Below, in pieces: positions 52,957 through 61,462 of a stretch of DNA of 64,000 nt. The DNA comes from JBHJHP01 sp042219855 (lineage in GTDB: Bacteria > Bacteroidota > Bacteroidia > Bacteroidales > UBA5342). The notes under the pieces are model-generated. The model ran no database searches. It saw only the letters and a list, made by a program, of their open reading frames with translations, and was not told where the DNA came from. Position 1 is the stretch's first letter; each line of letters starts with the position of its first letter. The stretch spans positions 1 through 64,000 of the forward strand of contig NZ_JBHJHP010000009.1 in NCBI RefSeq assembly GCF_042219855.1, in the 5' to 3' direction. A program made the position numbers and the translations under genes.

Positions 52957-54189
52957 TTATTTTCCGTGATCAATCATTAAATCATTGAAACCAAGAAGAT
53001 ATAGGATACCATCCAGGCCAACTGATGAAATAGCATGCTGTGCATTCTCCTTAACCTTTGGTTTGGCATGAAATGCAATTCCCAATCCCGCAAGGTTCAG
53101 CATCGGTAGGTCGTTGGCCCCGTCACCCACTGCAATAACCTGTTCAAGATGGAGTTTTTCCACCTGCGCGAGAAGTTTCAGCAACTCTGCTTTTCTTTTA
53201 CCATCAACAATTTCACCAACATACCCTCCGGTAAGTTTGTCGTTCTCTATCTCAAACTCATTGGCATATACATAATCAATATCAAGTTTTCGTTTGAGAT
53301 GTTCACCAAAAAAAGTAAATCCACCTGACAAAATAGCAATTTTGAAGCCAAACTTTTTTAGTGTGGAGATCAATCTTGCGGCTCCCTCTGTTACAGGCAG
53401 GTTTTCAGCTATTTCATTCAGTACTGAAACCTCAAGCCCTTTTAGTAAAGACAGGCGCTTTTTAAAGCTTTCATTAAACTCCAGCTCACCTCGCATGGCA
53501 GATTCCGTGATTGCTCTTACCTGTTCTCCAACACCATGCCGTTCGGCCATTTCATCAATCACTTCTGTTTGTATCAGTGTTGAATCCATATCAAAGCATA
53601 CCAGCCTGCGGTTTCTTCTGTAAATATTATCTTCCTGAAAGGCTACATCAATACCCTGCTCCTTGGATAAATCCATGAAGTTTTTTTGCATCATGGCCTT
53701 GTCTTTCAGAGAGCCTCTCACTGATAACTGCACACACGACCTGGTCTGGCTGTTGGTTGCATTTAATGGTATCCGACCTGTTAACCGTGTTATATTATCA
53801 ATATTCAATCCCTGAGAGGCCATTAGACCTGTAACCGACGATATCTGCTTTGCACTTAACTTGCGTCCGAGTAAAGTGACGATGTACCTGTTTTTGCCCT
53901 GCATGCTCACCCAGTGTGAGTATTCCTCGTGGGAAACCGGGGTAAAACTGGCATTCAGTTCCAGTTCATAGGCCTTGAACAACAGGTCCTTTAATACCGG
54001 AGCCGATTCATTGTTTGACGGCACCTCGAACAAAATACCCAGCGAAAGTGTATTGTGAATATCCGCCTGACCGATATCCAGAATATTACAATCATATTTG
54101 GCCAGTATTCCGGTCAGTGCTGATGTTAAACCCGGCTTATCTTCACCAGTTATTTTTAATAGTAACAGCTCGTTTTTTAAATCAATCAT
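52957..54189 (-). CDS. serB: phosphoserine phosphatase with two ACT domains
   Basis: 410 residues. Two ACT-like domains (about 8-80 and 102-175) precede a HAD domain with CFDMDSTLI, where Asp200 is the nucleophile and Asp202 the acid/base. Then the LSGGFTFF motif (Ser) and VGDGANDLPML with the late metal-binding Asp. It performs the last step of serine synthesis. ACT domains usually bind an amino acid, here probably serine as feedback signal. It is 6 bp from glnS on the same strand. Confidence 0.95.
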   Translation of the reverse strand: MIDLKNELLLLKITGEDKPGLTSALTGILAKYDCNILDIGQADIHNTLSLGILFEVPSNNESAPVLKDLLFKAYELELNASFTPVSHEEYSHWVSMQGKNRYIVTLLGRKLSAKQISSVTGLMASQGLNIDNITRLTGRIPLNATNSQTRSCVQLSVRGSLKDKAMMQKNFMDLSKEQGIDVAFQEDNIYRRNRRLVCFDMDSTLIQTEVIDEMAERHGVGEQVRAITESAMRGELEFNESFKKRLSLLKGLEVSVLNEIAENLPVTEGAARLISTLKKFGFKIAILSGGFTFFGEHLKRKLDIDYVYANEFEIENDKLTGGYVGEIVDGKRKAELLKLLAQVEKLHLEQVIAVGDGANDLPMLNLAGLGIAFHAKPKVKENAQHAISSVGLDGILYLLGFNDLMIDHGK

Positions 54190-54195
54190 AAAAGC

Positions 54196-55896
54196 CTATT
54201 TACCGGCTTGTTTTGCCCAACTGTCTTTTAACTGAACAGTTCTGTTAAATATTAAAGCTCCTTTTGCAGAATCCGGATCAACATTAAAATATCCTATCCG
54301 CTGAAACTGAAAATTCTGCAGAGCCTGCACATTCTCAAGTGGTGGCTCAACCTTACAGCCTTTCAGTATCTTTAGGGAATCCTTGTTCAGAAACTCTAGA
54401 AAATCCTTGTCCTTATGCCCCTGAGGCGCTTCATCGAGGAATAACCGGTCATATAATCTCACTTCGGCATCCACACAATGTTTAACGCTTACCCAATGTA
54501 ACGTTCCTTTCACCTTTCGGTTACTCTGCGGCATGCCACTTTTTGTCTCAGGATCGTATGTACAGTATATTTCTTCAATCTCACCTGATGACTCGTTCTT
54601 TTTAAAACCGGTACATTTAACAATGTATGCACCTTTTAATCGTACCTCGCGATCCGGACCAAGACGGAAGAATTTTTTTGGCGGATCTTCCATAAAATCA
54701 TCCCGCTCTATATAAATTTCCTTTGAAAACGGCAGTTTTCTGCTTCCCATGGATTCATCTTCCGGATTATTAATGATCTCCATCTCTTCAACCAGCTCAT
54801 CCGGATAATTTGTAAGAATAAGTTTCAGGGGATTTAGCACTGCGTTTACCCTGGGCGCCCTTTTGTTAAGGTCTTCGCGTATGCTGTGCTCCAGTAAAGC
54901 GAAATCGTTTAATGCTTCGAATTTTGTATATCCTATGCGATCGACGAATTTCCGTATGGATTCGGGCGTGTAACCTCTCCGGCGTAAACCACACAATGTT
55001 GGCATGCGTGGATCATCCCAACCATTGACATAACCTTCCTTAACCAGCTGAAGCAATTTACGTTTGCTCATAACAGTGTAGTTCAGATTCAGACGATTGA
55101 ACTCAATCTGACGCGGCCGGTAATCACTGTCCGTTAACTGATCGACAAACCAGTTATACAATGGTCGGTGGACTTCAAATTCCAGGGTGCACAGAGAATG
55201 TGTAATACCTTCAAAATAATCACTCTGTCCATGTGCAAAATCATACATCGGGTATACATGCCAGGTATCTCCGGTCCGGTGATGTGGCTTATTAATGATC
55301 CTGTACATGATAGGATCACGCATATGCATATTGGGAGATGCCATATCAATTTTTGCACGCAAGACTTTGGAACCCTCCGGAAACTCTCCGGAATTCATGC
55401 GCTGAAAAATATCCAGATTTTCTTCTACTGATCTGCTTCTGAACGGGCTCTCCTGCCCTGGTGATGTTGGAGTCCCCTTCTGACTGGCAATAGCTTCCGA
55501 AGACTGATCATCAACATAAGCCAATCCTCTTTTTATAAGATCGACCGCAAATTCAAAGAGTTGTCCAAAATAATCAGAGGCATAAAACTCCCTGTCCTCC
55601 CAGTCAAATCCCAGCCATTTTATATCCTCTTTTATGGAATCCACATATTCCACATCTTCTTTCACCGGATTCGTATCATCAAAACGAAGATTACACTTTC
55701 CTCCAAAACGTTCTGCAATACCAAAATCAAGACAAATTGCCTTGGCATGGCCGATATGAAGATATCCGTTAGGCTCGGGCGGAAACCGGGTGTGTACCCT
55801 TTTATTGTTTTTTCCTGCTTCGATGTCCTGAACCACAAATTCCTCAATAAAATTCAGTGGTTTTCTTTCGATGTCTTTTTCATTTAACTCGCCCAT
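54196..55896 (-). CDS. glnS: glutaminyl-tRNA synthetase
   Basis: 566 residues from ATG 55896. The frame continues upstream to 55935 but crosses the -7 element, so the shorter start is chosen. Class I motifs: RFPPEPNGYLHIGHAKA (HIGH) and MSKRKLLQL (KMSKS). Also the LRFDDTNPVKE and LDFEGITHS-like YFEGITHSLCTLEF blocks, and the C-terminal anticodon-binding barrels (FNRTVQLKDSW). It charges tRNA-Gln directly, so the cell does not depend on GatCAB for this tRNA. It is followed by serB in the same direction. Confidence 0.96.
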   Translation of the reverse strand: MGELNEKDIERKPLNFIEEFVVQDIEAGKNNKRVHTRFPPEPNGYLHIGHAKAICLDFGIAERFGGKCNLRFDDTNPVKEDVEYVDSIKEDIKWLGFDWEDREFYASDYFGQLFEFAVDLIKRGLAYVDDQSSEAIASQKGTPTSPGQESPFRSRSVEENLDIFQRMNSGEFPEGSKVLRAKIDMASPNMHMRDPIMYRIINKPHHRTGDTWHVYPMYDFAHGQSDYFEGITHSLCTLEFEVHRPLYNWFVDQLTDSDYRPRQIEFNRLNLNYTVMSKRKLLQLVKEGYVNGWDDPRMPTLCGLRRRGYTPESIRKFVDRIGYTKFEALNDFALLEHSIREDLNKRAPRVNAVLNPLKLILTNYPDELVEEMEIINNPEDESMGSRKLPFSKEIYIERDDFMEDPPKKFFRLGPDREVRLKGAYIVKCTGFKKNESSGEIEEIYCTYDPETKSGMPQSNRKVKGTLHWVSVKHCVDAEVRLYDRLFLDEAPQGHKDKDFLEFLNKDSLKILKGCKVEPPLENVQALQNFQFQRIGYFNVDPDSAKGALIFNRTVQLKDSWAKQAGK

Positions 55897-55917
55897 ATAT
55901 CTCAAAAATTTTGACCG

Positions 55918-55925
55918 CAAATTTA
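55918..55925 (-). promoter_or_regulatory. -7 element of glnS-serB
   Basis: TAAATTTG on the reverse strand, 22 bp before ATG 55896. No good -33. Confidence 0.5.
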
Positions 55926-56100
55926 CTAATTTCAAAAGAAGTATTACAGGTTTTAATGTATTTGTTGGTTCGATTCAAATCAAACCGGGCCAGCGGATAC
56001 ATTGAATCCTTAAATTAACTTCAAAAAAGATACTATACTCTTAACCTGAATTCCATCCGTTCAAACTTCCGTTCAGAAAGCTTTTACAATTGAAGGCAGG

Positions 56101-56979
56101 TTATTCGTAACCAAACTGCTTTAATTGATTATCATTATTCCGCCAGTCCTTCTGGACTTTTACAAATATCTGAAGGAACACCTGTTTACCCAGAAACTTC
56201 TCAATATCCTTTCGTGCTTCTGTACCAACACCTTTCAAAGCCTTTCCCTGGTTGCCGATAATAATTCCTTTCTGCGATTCGCGTTCAACCAGAATGACAG
56301 CATTAATATGAATAATTTTTTTATCCTCCTTAAACTGCTCAATGTTGACTTCAGTAGAATAAGGAACTTCTTCCTTGTAGCGTTCAAATATTTTTTCACG
56401 TATGATCTCTGAAACAAAAAAACGTTCCGGACGATCAGTCAGCGCATCTTTTTCAAAATACGGGGGTGAATCAGGAATTAGTGATACAATGCGTTTAAAT
56501 AACAAATCGGCATTAAATTTATGTAATGCCGAAACAGGATATATCTCAGCCTTTGGCAGTTGTTGCTTCCAGTAATCTACAAGTTCCTCCAGTTTACTCT
56601 GGTCAGTCAGATCGATCTTATTAATGACCACAATCTGGTGTGCATCCGAGTTTCTGACTTTCTCAATAAACTCTATATTTTTTTCTTTGCTTTCCACCAC
56701 ATCTGTCACATAAAGCAGAACATCAGCATCTTCCAGTGCTGAATTAGAGAACTTCAACATAGACTCCTGCAGCTTATAATGAGGTTTTACCACACCGGGA
56801 GTATCTGAAAAAATAATCTGAAAATCATCGCCATTTATGATGCCGAGTATTCTGTGCCGGGTTGTCTGGGATTTATTGGTAATAATGGAGAGCCTCTCTC
56901 CTACGAATAAATTCATGAGTGTGGATTTACCAACGTTGGGGTTTCCAACTATATTTACAAATCCTGCTTTATGTGCCAT
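56101..56979 (-). CDS. era: GTPase Era
   Basis: 292 residues. GTPase motifs: G1 GNPNVGKST (12-20), G3 DTPG (59-62), G4 NKID (120-123). The C-terminal KH domain (IIGNQGKALKGVGTEARKDIEKFLGKQVF, key part GxxG in GNQGKALKG) binds the 3' end of 16S rRNA. It acts in 30S assembly and growth control. It starts MAHKAGFVNIVGNPN, as usual in Bacteroidota. Single gene; the neighbour der was not seen in the window. Confidence 0.96.
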   Translation of the reverse strand: MAHKAGFVNIVGNPNVGKSTLMNLFVGERLSIITNKSQTTRHRILGIINGDDFQIIFSDTPGVVKPHYKLQESMLKFSNSALEDADVLLYVTDVVESKEKNIEFIEKVRNSDAHQIVVINKIDLTDQSKLEELVDYWKQQLPKAEIYPVSALHKFNADLLFKRIVSLIPDSPPYFEKDALTDRPERFFVSEIIREKIFERYKEEVPYSTEVNIEQFKEDKKIIHINAVILVERESQKGIIIGNQGKALKGVGTEARKDIEKFLGKQVFLQIFVKVQKDWRNNDNQLKQFGYE

Positions 56980-57082
56980 TAATTATGTTTTGAATTTGAG
57001 AGGCTAAAAGTACTACAATTTTTCTTTCGTCCTTAAAATGAGCAAATACTGATAAAAAATGTTTGGATTTATTCTGAAAATT

Positions 57083-58135
57083 TTACATAATTTCAGATAA
57101 TATGCGATTCAGATTGATCTGACTCAGTGCAGGCAGTTTACATTGCGTCCTGACCACTTCCGGTTTGAGGTAGTCAAAGTTATACTGATCCCTAACAACA
57201 AACCAGCCCATTTCTTCGGCTCTTTCAGCAATATATTCCTGTTCACTTTGTCCAGGTGTAGGAATAATGATGGCTGGCGTTCTGGTCACCAACAGGTCCA
57301 TTATTGAGGAATAACCAGATCTGCACACAACATAGCTGCAATCCTGTAAAAGCTTTTTAAGGATAACAGTATCCGCTATATTATACACGATTATATTATC
57401 AGGCAGTTTTCTTGCCCTGAACCGGTCTGATCCGCGGACCAATACTATTTTCTCATCCGTATGGTATGCTGCTGTAATTAATCTGTCTTCAAGAAAAGAG
57501 CGTTGTGGTTCCGGACCTGAAATGATGGCCAGTATATGTTTTTTGTTGTGTTGGATGGCGGTACCGAAACGGCTTATAAACCCAAGGTATCTTGATTCCG
57601 GTTTTGAAACACTGAACCGTGTAAGTTCCGGGAAACAGTGTTCAGGAACATCAGGGATAATACATAAATCGAACTTACGCATCAGGTAACGATGGATTTT
57701 AGATGGCAGTCCCCATGGCTTGAGTGTGGAAGGCTTTAAGATATTAACCTGATGTGTCATATAGATGGATTTCACTGTTTTACTTCTGCAACTAAAACGG
57801 TTATCAGAAAAAACAACCCGAACGTTATGTCCCTTTATGAATGTCCTGATTCTGGATGCATCGCTAGCATAAACACGAATAAAGTGTGGCAGTTGCCATA
57901 ATAGTCTTAAAACCTGTGATCCGCTGCGTGAATATGTAGGTTCATATGGCAAAAGACTAAGCAGTTCAACATCAGGTAACTCCTTGCTTAAATACGAATT
58001 AAACAAATAGGGACTGGTTGCAATCGTTACTTTACAGCCTTTCTTAAGGAGCATTTCTATTAATGGTATTGATCTTGCAGCATGCCCAAGTCCCCAGTCA
58101 AGGACACAAAATAATATGTGTTTCTGGTCTGACAT
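57083..58135 (-). CDS. MurG-like GT-B glycosyltransferase
   Basis: 350 residues. It starts HILFCVLDWGLGHAARSIPLIEMLLKKGCKVTIATSP, the GLGHAxR glycine loop of GT28-like enzymes. The C-terminal domain has VVCRSGYSSIMDLLVTRTPAIIIPTPGQSEQEYIAE, the sugar-nucleotide binding pattern (SGxSSxMDL ... PTPGQxEQ). This is the type found in Bacteroidota and Archaea as uncharacterised glycosyltransferases. Acceptor and sugar unknown. Its start codon overlaps the last base of the radical SAM gene (58135), so the two form one unit. Confidence 0.82.
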   Translation of the reverse strand: MSDQKHILFCVLDWGLGHAARSIPLIEMLLKKGCKVTIATSPYLFNSYLSKELPDVELLSLLPYEPTYSRSGSQVLRLLWQLPHFIRVYASDASRIRTFIKGHNVRVVFSDNRFSCRSKTVKSIYMTHQVNILKPSTLKPWGLPSKIHRYLMRKFDLCIIPDVPEHCFPELTRFSVSKPESRYLGFISRFGTAIQHNKKHILAIISGPEPQRSFLEDRLITAAYHTDEKIVLVRGSDRFRARKLPDNIIVYNIADTVILKKLLQDCSYVVCRSGYSSIMDLLVTRTPAIIIPTPGQSEQEYIAERAEEMGWFVVRDQYNFDYLKPEVVRTQCKLPALSQINLNRILSEIM

Positions 58136-58911
58136 CAGGCTATCTCAAACGCAATATTATTTTCTGCCAGACGCTTCCCAATTTCTAATAATTCATCTTT
58201 ACTTACCTTTTTAATTGAATTTATGGGCGTATCTCTCGAAATAGAGTATATCATTACATACTCAGGATTAATCGCCCTGAGTGCTACTATCCATTCCGTA
58301 AGTTCTGATTCGGTTGTATTATCAAAATGTTTTCCATTCACCTCGCCCCTGCAAAATAAAGTCTGAATGATAAGTTTCCCCTTAAAAACCTTAAGCTGTT
58401 CAATACAATCCGTTATATTAAAACTGCCATTGGGATCATTTATTAATTTTACTGTTTCTTCAACAGCAGAATCCAGTTTCAGAATATTCATATCTACCAG
58501 GTTCAGTGCGTCAATAACATCCTTATTCCATATCCGGGTTGAATTGGAAAGCACTGAGACTTTAGCACCGGGACAATACGCATTTCTGGCAGAAATGGTA
58601 TTTTTAATAATCTTAAGAAAATCCGGATGCAACGTTGGTTCACCATTTCCTGCAAAGGTTATGACATCCGGTTCATTATTTTCATGCATCAACGTCTCAA
58701 GCTTTAACCGGAGTTCTGCATCAATCTCTCTGGCAGCAGGTAATCGTTTTCTATCTGGTTTGCGCTCTTCATTCAAACCACATTCACAATATATGCAGTT
58801 AAATGAACAGATTTTACCTGATGTCGGTAACAAATTTATACCAAGTGAAGTACCTAAGCGCCGGCTTTTAACCGGGCCGAATACAATTGAATCAAAAAGA
58901 AAAGTTGCCAT
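58135..58911 (-). CDS. radical SAM protein of the COG0731 (TYW1-like) group
   Basis: 258 residues. The cluster-binding cysteines CX3CX2C are Cys35, Cys39 and Cys42 in KICSFNCIYCECG, preceded by VFGPVKSRRLGTSLGINLLP, the family start. GNGEPTLHPDF gives the GGE-like SAM contact. Bacterial members of this group have no known role, while the archaeal and eukaryal relative makes wyosine in tRNA-Phe. It is co-transcribed with the glycosyltransferase-like gene, an unexplained pairing. Confidence 0.85.
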   Translation of the reverse strand: MATFLFDSIVFGPVKSRRLGTSLGINLLPTSGKICSFNCIYCECGLNEERKPDRKRLPAAREIDAELRLKLETLMHENNEPDVITFAGNGEPTLHPDFLKIIKNTISARNAYCPGAKVSVLSNSTRIWNKDVIDALNLVDMNILKLDSAVEETVKLINDPNGSFNITDCIEQLKVFKGKLIIQTLFCRGEVNGKHFDNTTESELTEWIVALRAINPEYVMIYSISRDTPINSIKKVSKDELLEIGKRLAENNIAFEIA

Positions 58912-58929
58912 CGTACAAATGAATTACTG

Positions 58930-58937
58930 CAAAAGTA
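58930..58937 (-). promoter_or_regulatory. -7 element of the radical SAM/glycosyltransferase unit
   Basis: TACTTTTG on the reverse strand, 19 bp before the ATG at 58911; leader about 12 bases. Confidence 0.5.
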
Positions 58938-58974
58938 AAAAAGTAATCGATTGAAGATAGCAATTTACAACTCA

Positions 58975-59433
58975 TTAACCAATGGGAATTTCGCGCTTAA
59001 ATCTTTGTTCCAGTGAAATGAATGTTTCTGTGGCGGAGATGCCTTTTATGGCCTGAAGTTTTTCGTTCAGTACATGCTTCAGATCTTCATTGTCTTTGGC
59101 AAAGACCTTTGCAAAAATACCATACTGACCAGTAGTGTAATGACATTCAACAATTTCAGGAATCTTACTGAGCTCTTCAGCGACTTCTTCGTACATCCAG
59201 CCTTTTTCAAGAAAGATACCAATATAGGTACAGGTTCTGTAGTTTAATTTTTTGGCATCTACGTTATATCCTGATCCGGTTATAACTCCCATGTCAATTA
59301 AGCGCTGAACTCTCTGATGTATTGCAGCTCTGGATACACCGCACTGAGCTGCAACGTCTTTAAACGGGATTCTTGCATTTTTTGTTATAATGCTAAGTAT
59401 CTTTTTATCAAGAGAATCTATTTTTCCTTCCAT
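58975..59433 (-). CDS. Lrp/AsnC family transcriptional regulator
   Basis: 152 residues. N-terminal winged helix (DKKILSIITKNARIPFKDVAAQCGVSRAAIHQRVQRL, helix-turn-helix about 20-45) and C-terminal RAM/ligand-binding domain (GIFLEKGWMYEEVAEELSKIPEIVECHYTTGQYGIF). Such proteins form octamers, bind amino acids and coat DNA over long regions. It is divergent from amt; the two promoters are back to back with -33 boxes 6 bp apart. It may therefore control itself and amt, linking amino-acid state to ammonium uptake. That link is inference. Confidence 0.92.
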   Translation of the reverse strand: MEGKIDSLDKKILSIITKNARIPFKDVAAQCGVSRAAIHQRVQRLIDMGVITGSGYNVDAKKLNYRTCTYIGIFLEKGWMYEEVAEELSKIPEIVECHYTTGQYGIFAKVFAKDNEDLKHVLNEKLQAIKGISATETFISLEQRFKREIPIG

Positions 59434-59472
59434 GATTCAAAAGTAATAATGAATAAAATACCAATTTGTAAA

Positions 59473-59504
59473 CAAAAGTAGGATATATTATCCAAAATGA
59501 CAAA
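59473..59504 (-). promoter_or_regulatory. promoter of the Lrp/AsnC-type gene
   Basis: TACTTTTG (59473-59480) and TTTG (59501-59504) on the reverse strand, spacing 20: a full match to the Bacteroidota consensus. Confidence 0.75.
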
Positions 59505-59510
59505 ACCATA

Positions 59511-59542
59511 TTTGTAAAATAAGAATCAATTTGATATATTTG
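59511..59542 (+). promoter_or_regulatory. amt: promoter of amt
   Basis: TTTG (59511-59514) and TATATTTG (59535-59542) with spacing 20. Its -33 box is 6 bp from the -33 box of the divergent regulator gene. Transcription would start near 59549, giving a leader of about 160 bases. Confidence 0.75.
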
Positions 59543-59550
59543 CAACGGCA

Positions 59551-59673
59551 TTGCAAGACATTTGAATATATTTTTGACATTTTTCAATCATATTGCACAT
59601 TATAATTCAAATTGTCAATGTTTTTTGAAATTTTTCGGGTCTTTTTAAGCCAATGTCTTGCAAAATGTCAAAA
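59551..59673 (+). promoter_or_regulatory. amt leader with crossed long inverted repeats
   Basis: TTGCAAGACAT (59551-59561) recurs inverted as ATGTCTTGCAA (59653-59663). TTTTGACATTTT (59572-59583) recurs inverted as AAAATGTCAAAA (59662-59673). The first pair begins right at the predicted transcription start. The pairs cross (order A B A' B') and A' and B' share two bases, so they cannot both form fully. The GACATT/AATGTC core also makes up a set of possible protein-binding half sites (further one at about 59614). Confidence 0.6.
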
Positions 59674-59710
59674 CTGGGAAAACAAATATTAATAATAATC
59701 AAAACTTATC

Positions 59711-61048
59711 ATGAGCAAAATTAAACAACGTTGGCTTGTCATATTCCTGTTGCTTGTTGTTTCCGCAATTTTAGGAGTAGTTTTCAACTTTGATTTTCCG
59801 CACACAAAGAGTGCAGATCTCAACACAGGTGATATCGCCTGGATGCTTACTTCAACAGCTCTCGTTCTTTTAATGACACCCGGGCTTGCGTTTTTTTACG
59901 GTGGCATGATTCACGCCAAACACATTATCTCGACCATGCTTCAGAGCTTTATTGCAATGGGCATCGTAAGTGTAATCTGGATCATCTTCGGTTTCAGTCT
60001 GGCCTTCGGGGACAGTATTGGCTGGGAAGGATTTGGTTTATTTGGCAACCCGGGAACGTTTTTCATGTTCCGTAATGTTGGCGGCGACCCTGACGGCACA
60101 CTGGTCACAACAATTCCGCTCGCGCTGTTTGCCATGTTCCAGTTGAAATTTGCAATAATTACACCGGCACTTATAACAGGCTCTTTTGCAGGGAGAGTCA
60201 GGTTTGCAGCATACATGCTTTTTCTCACATTGTTTACCATATTTATATACGCACCGCTGGCCCACTGGACCTGGCATCCAAATGGGTTTCTGCGCAACTG
60301 GGGTGTACTGGACTTTGCAGGTGGTACGGTCGTTCATATGTCTGCGGGTTTTGCAGCACTGGCAGGTGCACTTTTCCTCGGAAGAAGAAAAGATGCCAAC
60401 AAACCCATACAACCTTCCAACATACCATTTGTACTGTTAGGTGCAGGAATGCTCTGGTTTGGATGGTTTGGTTTCAATGCAGGATCAGCCCTGGGCGCAA
60501 ATTCGGACGCTGTTCTGGCACTTGTCAATACCAATACGGCCTCAGCAGCGGCCATGCTTACATACATCTTCTATGATGGAATAATGGGACGAAAACCTTC
60601 AGCAATGGGTGCAGCCGTTGGACTTGTTGTAGGTCTGGTTGCCATTACACCGGCAGCCGGTTTTGTTAATATTGGCTCCAGTATAGCCATTGGGGTGATT
60701 GCCTCTATTGTTAGTAACTATGCTATTCATCGTAAAGAAAGAACAAACGTAGATGATACGCTGGACGTTTTCCCGGCTCATGGTATGGGCGGTATTTCAG
60801 GTATGATACTAACTGCCGTATTCGCCAGAAATGTTGGACTGGTATATGGTGAGTTCACAACATTTCTGTATCACCTCCTCGCTTTGGTAATAGTTGGTAT
60901 TTTCACCTTTGGTGGTTCGTATCTCTTATACTGGATTACGGACAAGATTGTCCCGATGCGCGTTGACGAATACAGTGAGAAACAAGGTTTGGACATCAGT
61001 CAGCATGACGAACAATACGCATTTGAATACAAGAATTCAGACGATTAA
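59711..61048 (+). CDS. amt: ammonium transporter, Amt family
   Basis: 445 residues with a first signal-like helix (QRWLVIFLLLVVSAILGVVF) and then the 11 helices of the Amt/Mep/Rh barrel. Conserved parts: GLAFFYGGMI, HMSAGFAALAG with the first pore His, MLWFGWFGFNAGS, and FPAHGMGGISGMILTAVFA with the second pore His. Forms inner-membrane trimers. The usual partner glnK (P-II protein) is not in the neighbouring genes. The long leader with inverted repeats and the divergent Lrp-type gene suggest nitrogen control. A terminator follows directly. Confidence 0.95.
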   Translation: MSKIKQRWLVIFLLLVVSAILGVVFNFDFPHTKSADLNTGDIAWMLTSTALVLLMTPGLAFFYGGMIHAKHIISTMLQSFIAMGIVSVIWIIFGFSLAFGDSIGWEGFGLFGNPGTFFMFRNVGGDPDGTLVTTIPLALFAMFQLKFAIITPALITGSFAGRVRFAAYMLFLTLFTIFIYAPLAHWTWHPNGFLRNWGVLDFAGGTVVHMSAGFAALAGALFLGRRKDANKPIQPSNIPFVLLGAGMLWFGWFGFNAGSALGANSDAVLALVNTNTASAAAMLTYIFYDGIMGRKPSAMGAAVGLVVGLVAITPAAGFVNIGSSIAIGVIASIVSNYAIHRKERTNVDDTLDVFPAHGMGGISGMILTAVFARNVGLVYGEFTTFLYHLLALVIVGIFTFGGSYLLYWITDKIVPMRVDEYSEKQGLDISQHDEQYAFEYKNSDD

Positions 61049-61067
61049 TTTTTAGTTATAGCTATCA

Positions 61068-61095
61068 AAGCCCGGCATTTTGTCGGGCTTTTTTT
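61068..61095 (+). terminator. intrinsic terminator of amt
   Basis: AAGCCCG (61068-61074) and CGGGCTT (61084-61090) with a 9-base loop, followed by TTTTT to 61095. Confidence 0.9.
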
Positions 61096-61098
61096 GTC

Positions 61099-61106
61099 TA
61101 TCTTTG
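61099..61106 (+). promoter_or_regulatory. -7 element of the YjbR/recO unit
   Basis: TATCTTTG, 6 bp before the ATG at 61112 and directly after the amt terminator. The transcript would be nearly leaderless. Confidence 0.55.
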
Positions 61107-61111
61107 TAACG

Positions 61112-61462
61112 ATGAATATTGAAGAAATCAGACTATACTGCCTGTCACTTCATCCTTCGGTAACTGAAGACTTTCCGTTTGGTGAAGCTACACTGACATT
61201 CAGAATCGGGAATAAAATTTTTGCTTTATTATCTCTCGATGAAGTACCTCCCACTATAAATCTAAAATGCGAACCGGAAAAAGCTATTTCGTTAAGAGAA
61301 CATAACGACCTTATTATACCGGGATTTCACATGAATAAAACACACTGGAACACGATAACCGACACAACTGAAATTGACAGTTCCCTGTTAAAATCAATGA
61401 TATCGGATTCTTACGTTCTAATAAAAAATTCTCTACCTAAAAAGATTAAAGACAGTTTGTAA
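61112..61462 (+). CDS. MmcQ/YjbR family protein
   Basis: 116 residues from ATG 61112. An in-frame start upstream at 61094 is inside the terminator T-run. The pattern CLSLHPSVTEDFPFGEATLTFRIGNKIFALLSL (key part EDFPFGE) and the late HMNKTHWNTI are typical of the MmcQ/YjbR fold, which resembles CyaY and some DNA-binding proteins. The biochemical role is unknown. The stop overlaps the recO start (TAATG), so translation is coupled. Confidence 0.88.
   Translation: MNIEEIRLYCLSLHPSVTEDFPFGEATLTFRIGNKIFALLSLDEVPPTINLKCEPEKAISLREHNDLIIPGFHMNKTHWNTITDTTEIDSSLLKSMISDSYVLIKNSLPKKIKDSL

Noticed and set aside
58367..58954. 195-codon forward frame
   Set aside because: Antisense to the radical SAM gene and extends across its promoter.
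59551..59663. Terminal inverted repeats of a small insertion element (MITE)
   Set aside because: No target-site duplication at the outer edges, and the first arm starts exactly at the predicted amt transcription start; a regulatory role fits better, though a genome search for copies would settle it.
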